A DNA stretch of 6,778 nt, taken from the NCBI GenBank assembly GCA_003157675.1, contig PMKG01000296.1, positions 1 to 6,778 of the forward strand. Direction: 5' to 3'. Positions within the stretch are counted from its first letter, which is position 1. The number at the start of each line of letters is the position of its first letter. The notes below the pieces were generated by a model. It was not told where the DNA came from. It ran no database searches and worked only from the letters and a program-made list of their open reading frames with translations. The stretch comes from Acidobacteriota bacterium. Lineage in GTDB: Bacteria; Acidobacteriota; Vicinamibacteria; Vicinamibacterales; Fen-181. This document shows, one piece after another, positions 5,183 to 6,778 of the stretch. The position numbers and the translations under genes are program-made.

Positions 5183-5268
5183 CCCCGCCGCGGCCCGAAG
5201 AAGAAGAGCAGCACCGCCACGATGAGGCCGGCGCCGGCCGCCGTCACGACGATCTGGGCTGAATCCAT
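5173..5268 (-). CDS. Tiny single-pass membrane peptide (31 aa) behind the copper ATPase
   Basis: ATG at 5266-5268, TGA at 5173-5175. A Shine-Dalgarno GAAGG overlaps the ATPase stop (TGA-AGGTCCGCC-ATG) with six bases' spacing, a strong sign of coupled translation. Residues 5-24 (QIVVTAAGAGLIVAVLLFFF) form one hydrophobic helix followed by a positive GPRRGQG end, predicting a cytoplasmic C-terminus. The pattern recalls the membrane anchor of small cupredoxin proteins often encoded next to CopA, but no cupredoxin domain follows. The last three residues and the stop come from the REP-like palindrome, so this may be a naturally tiny subunit of the pump or the remnant of a longer anchor protein cut by the repeat. 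Function unknown. Confidence 0.6.
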   Translation of the reverse strand: MDSAQIVVTAAGAGLIVAVLLFFFGPRRGQG

Positions 5269-5277
5269 GGCGGACCT

Positions 5278-6778
5278 TCACACGCGCCGGAGGCGCAGGC
5301 TGTTCGCCAGCACCGACACCGACGAGCACGACATGGCGGCGGCGGCGACCATCGGGTTGAGCAGCCAGCCGGTGAACGGGTAGAGCGCACCGGCGGCGAG
5401 CGGGATGCCGAGCACGTTGTAGAAGAACGCCCAGAACAGGTTCTGCCGGATCACCGCGAGCGTGCGGCGCGAGAGCAGGATCGCCTCGGCGACGCCGTTC
5501 AGATCGTTGCGCATCAGGGTGATGTCGGCCGCCTCGATGGCCACGTCGGTTCCCGACCCGACGGCGATCCCGATGTCGGCCTGCGCCAGCGCGGGCGCGT
5601 CGTTGATGCCGTCGCCGACCATGGCCACCACCCGGCCCTCCGCCTGCAGCGCCTTGACGGCCTCGGCCTTCCGGCCGGGCAGCACGCCGGCCATGATCCG
5701 ATCGATCTCGCCCGACGGCGCGACCTGCCGCGCGATCGCCTCTGCCGTGGCGGAGTTGTCGCCGGTCATCATCACGAGGTGGAAGCCCATCGCCTTCAAG
5801 CGCGCGAGCGCCTGAGCCGACTCGGGCCGCGGCGTGTCGGCCAGCCCCACCAGGCCCGCCACCGAGAGCGCGGAGCCCTCGGCGGACCCGGCGCGCGAGA
5901 CCGCCACGATCATCACGGTCTTCGCCGAGCGGGCCAGTTCGTCCATCGCCCGCCGCGCCGGGCCGACGTCCACGCCGCGCTCGCGCATGAGCGTCTCGTT
6001 CCCGATCGCGACCTGCCGGCCGCCGACCAGGCACACGATGCCGCGGCCCGGGATCGCCTCGAAACGCTCCGCCTGGCCGGGCGCGAGATCCCGCTCCCGT
6101 GCCGCGCGGACGATGGCCGCCGCGAGCGGATGCTCGGACCGGTGCTCGGCGGACGCCGCGAGCGCCAGCAGCTCGTCCGTGGTCGTGCCGCCCACGCCGA
6201 CGATGTCGGTGACCTCGGGTCGCCCGACGGTGATCGTGCCCGTCTTGTCGAGCACCACCGTCGTGATCTGACCCGCCCGCTCCAGGATCGCGCCGCCGCG
6301 AATCAGGATCCCCTTCTCGGCCCCCCTGCCGGTCCCGACGAGGATCGCCGTCGGCGTGGCGAGGCCCATCGCGCACGGGCAGGCGATGATCATCACCGCC
6401 ACGAAGCTGATGAGCGCCGGCGTGAAACGGGCGCCGGCCGGGAGCAGGTCGAACCAGATGACGAAGGTCGCGATGGCGAGGCTGATCACGGTGGGCGTGA
6501 AATAGCCCGAGATGACGTCCGCCAGCCTCGCGATCGGGGCGCGGCTCGCCTGCGCCTCCTGCACGAGCCGGATGATCTGCTGCAGCGTCGTGTCGCGGCC
6601 CACCCGCGTGGCGCGGAAGGTGAAGCTCCCCGTCGTGTTCACGCTCCCGCCGAAGACCCGCGCGCCGGCGGCCTTGTCCACGGGCAGCGACTCGCCCGTC
6701 AGCATCGATTCGTCCACGGCGGACGCGCCGTCGGCCACGTCGCCGTCCACCGGGATGCGCTCGCCGGGCCGGACGACG
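5278..6778 (-). CDS. copA: Cu(+)-exporting P1B-1-type ATPase, CopA-like, N-terminus outside window
   Basis: 499 C-terminal residues are present; the frame is open to the right edge (upstream residues read VVRPGERIPVDGD), so the GTG at 6748-6750 is not the start. Counting from that codon: actuator TGES (18-21); two membrane helices leading to the CPC metal site (C124, C126) in ACPCAMGLATP; phosphorylation motif DKTGT with D168; nucleotide-domain SEHPL with H207-P208; MTGDN (328-332); hinge GDGINDAP (379-386). The last helices carry YN (444-445) and MSCSS (473-477), the residues that define Cu(+)/Ag(+) pumps, and the chain ends NSLRLRRV. The protein uses ATP to move Cu(+) out of the cytoplasm. 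N-terminal metal-binding domains and the first helices cannot be judged. It is followed after nine bases by a 31-residue membrane ORF. No copper-responsive promoter is in view. Confidence 0.95.
   Translation of the reverse strand, partial: VVRPGERIPVDGDVADGASAVDESMLTGESLPVDKAAGARVFGGSVNTTGSFTFRATRVGRDTTLQQIIRLVQEAQASRAPIARLADVISGYFTPTVISLAIATFVIWFDLLPAGARFTPALISFVAVMIIACPCAMGLATPTAILVGTGRGAEKGILIRGGAILERAGQITTVVLDKTGTITVGRPEVTDIVGVGGTTTDELLALAASAEHRSEHPLAAAIVRAARERDLAPGQAERFEAIPGRGIVCLVGGRQVAIGNETLMRERGVDVGPARRAMDELARSAKTVMIVAVSRAGSAEGSALSVAGLVGLADTPRPESAQALARLKAMGFHLVMMTGDNSATAEAIARQVAPSGEIDRIMAGVLPGRKAEAVKALQAEGRVVAMVGDGINDAPALAQADIGIAVGSGTDVAIEAADITLMRNDLNGVAEAILLSRRTLAVIRQNLFWAFFYNVLGIPLAAGALYPFTGWLLNPMVAAAAMSCSSVSVLANSLRLRRV

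Noticed and set aside
5156..6376. Minus-strand 406-codon frame within the ATPase
   Set aside because: It is a +1 shadow of the P-type ATPase, rich in Arg/Gly, without motifs.

Overview
The window is uniformly GC-rich, tightly packed bacterial chromosome with signal-transduction genes. The gene set is a FliA/WhiG-type sigma factor, an NtrC-type regulator, a cytoplasmic hybrid histidine kinase, a CopA-type ATPase and a small conserved protein starting MPPRFTFW. Together with the GGCT-NN-AGCC palindromes, this reminds me of soil Acidobacteriota (Vicinamibacteria-like). That assignment is from memory and is only moderately secure. There are no rRNA, tRNA, CRISPR or insertion-sequence signatures.

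Layout. (1) 1-521, minus: a conserved hypothetical protein whose C-terminal tail is made of a 42-bp (14-codon) tandem repeat and runs off the left edge. (2) 526-1914, minus: a complete NtrC-family response regulator (REC, AAA+, Fis-type HTH), four bases upstream of gene 1 in the same transcript. (3) 2046-2273, plus: a 75-residue protein, transcribed divergently, that looks like a histidine-kinase DHp helical hairpin with no ATPase domain. (4) 2274-2609: a 336-bp non-coding region with a textbook sigma-54 control region: two palindromic 14-bp sites 32 bp apart, an IHF-like site and a consensus -24/-12 element. (5) 2610-3668, plus: a FliA/WhiG-family sigma factor with an unusual C-terminal extension. 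(6) 3494-5053, minus: a soluble PAS-HisKA-HATPase-REC hybrid kinase that overlaps the sigma gene tail to tail. (7) 5054-5172: intergenic, with a cluster of REP-like palindromes. (8) 5173-5268, minus: a 31-residue membrane peptide directly behind (9) 5278-6778, minus: a Cu(+)-exporting P1B-type ATPase whose N-terminal part lies beyond the right edge.

How it may work together (inference). The NtrC-type regulator has the RTTLVEKLKR recognition helix typical of the FleQ/FlrA/FlrC flagellar regulators. The paired 14-bp sites upstream of the sigma gene resemble the FleQ consensus. A related third site sits just in front of the regulator's own start. The simplest reading is a cascade: regulator plus sigma-54 switches on a sigma-28-like factor, with feedback on the regulator gene. 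The hybrid kinase and the stand-alone DHp protein are candidates for the phosphate supply. The copper ATPase block on the right appears functionally separate.
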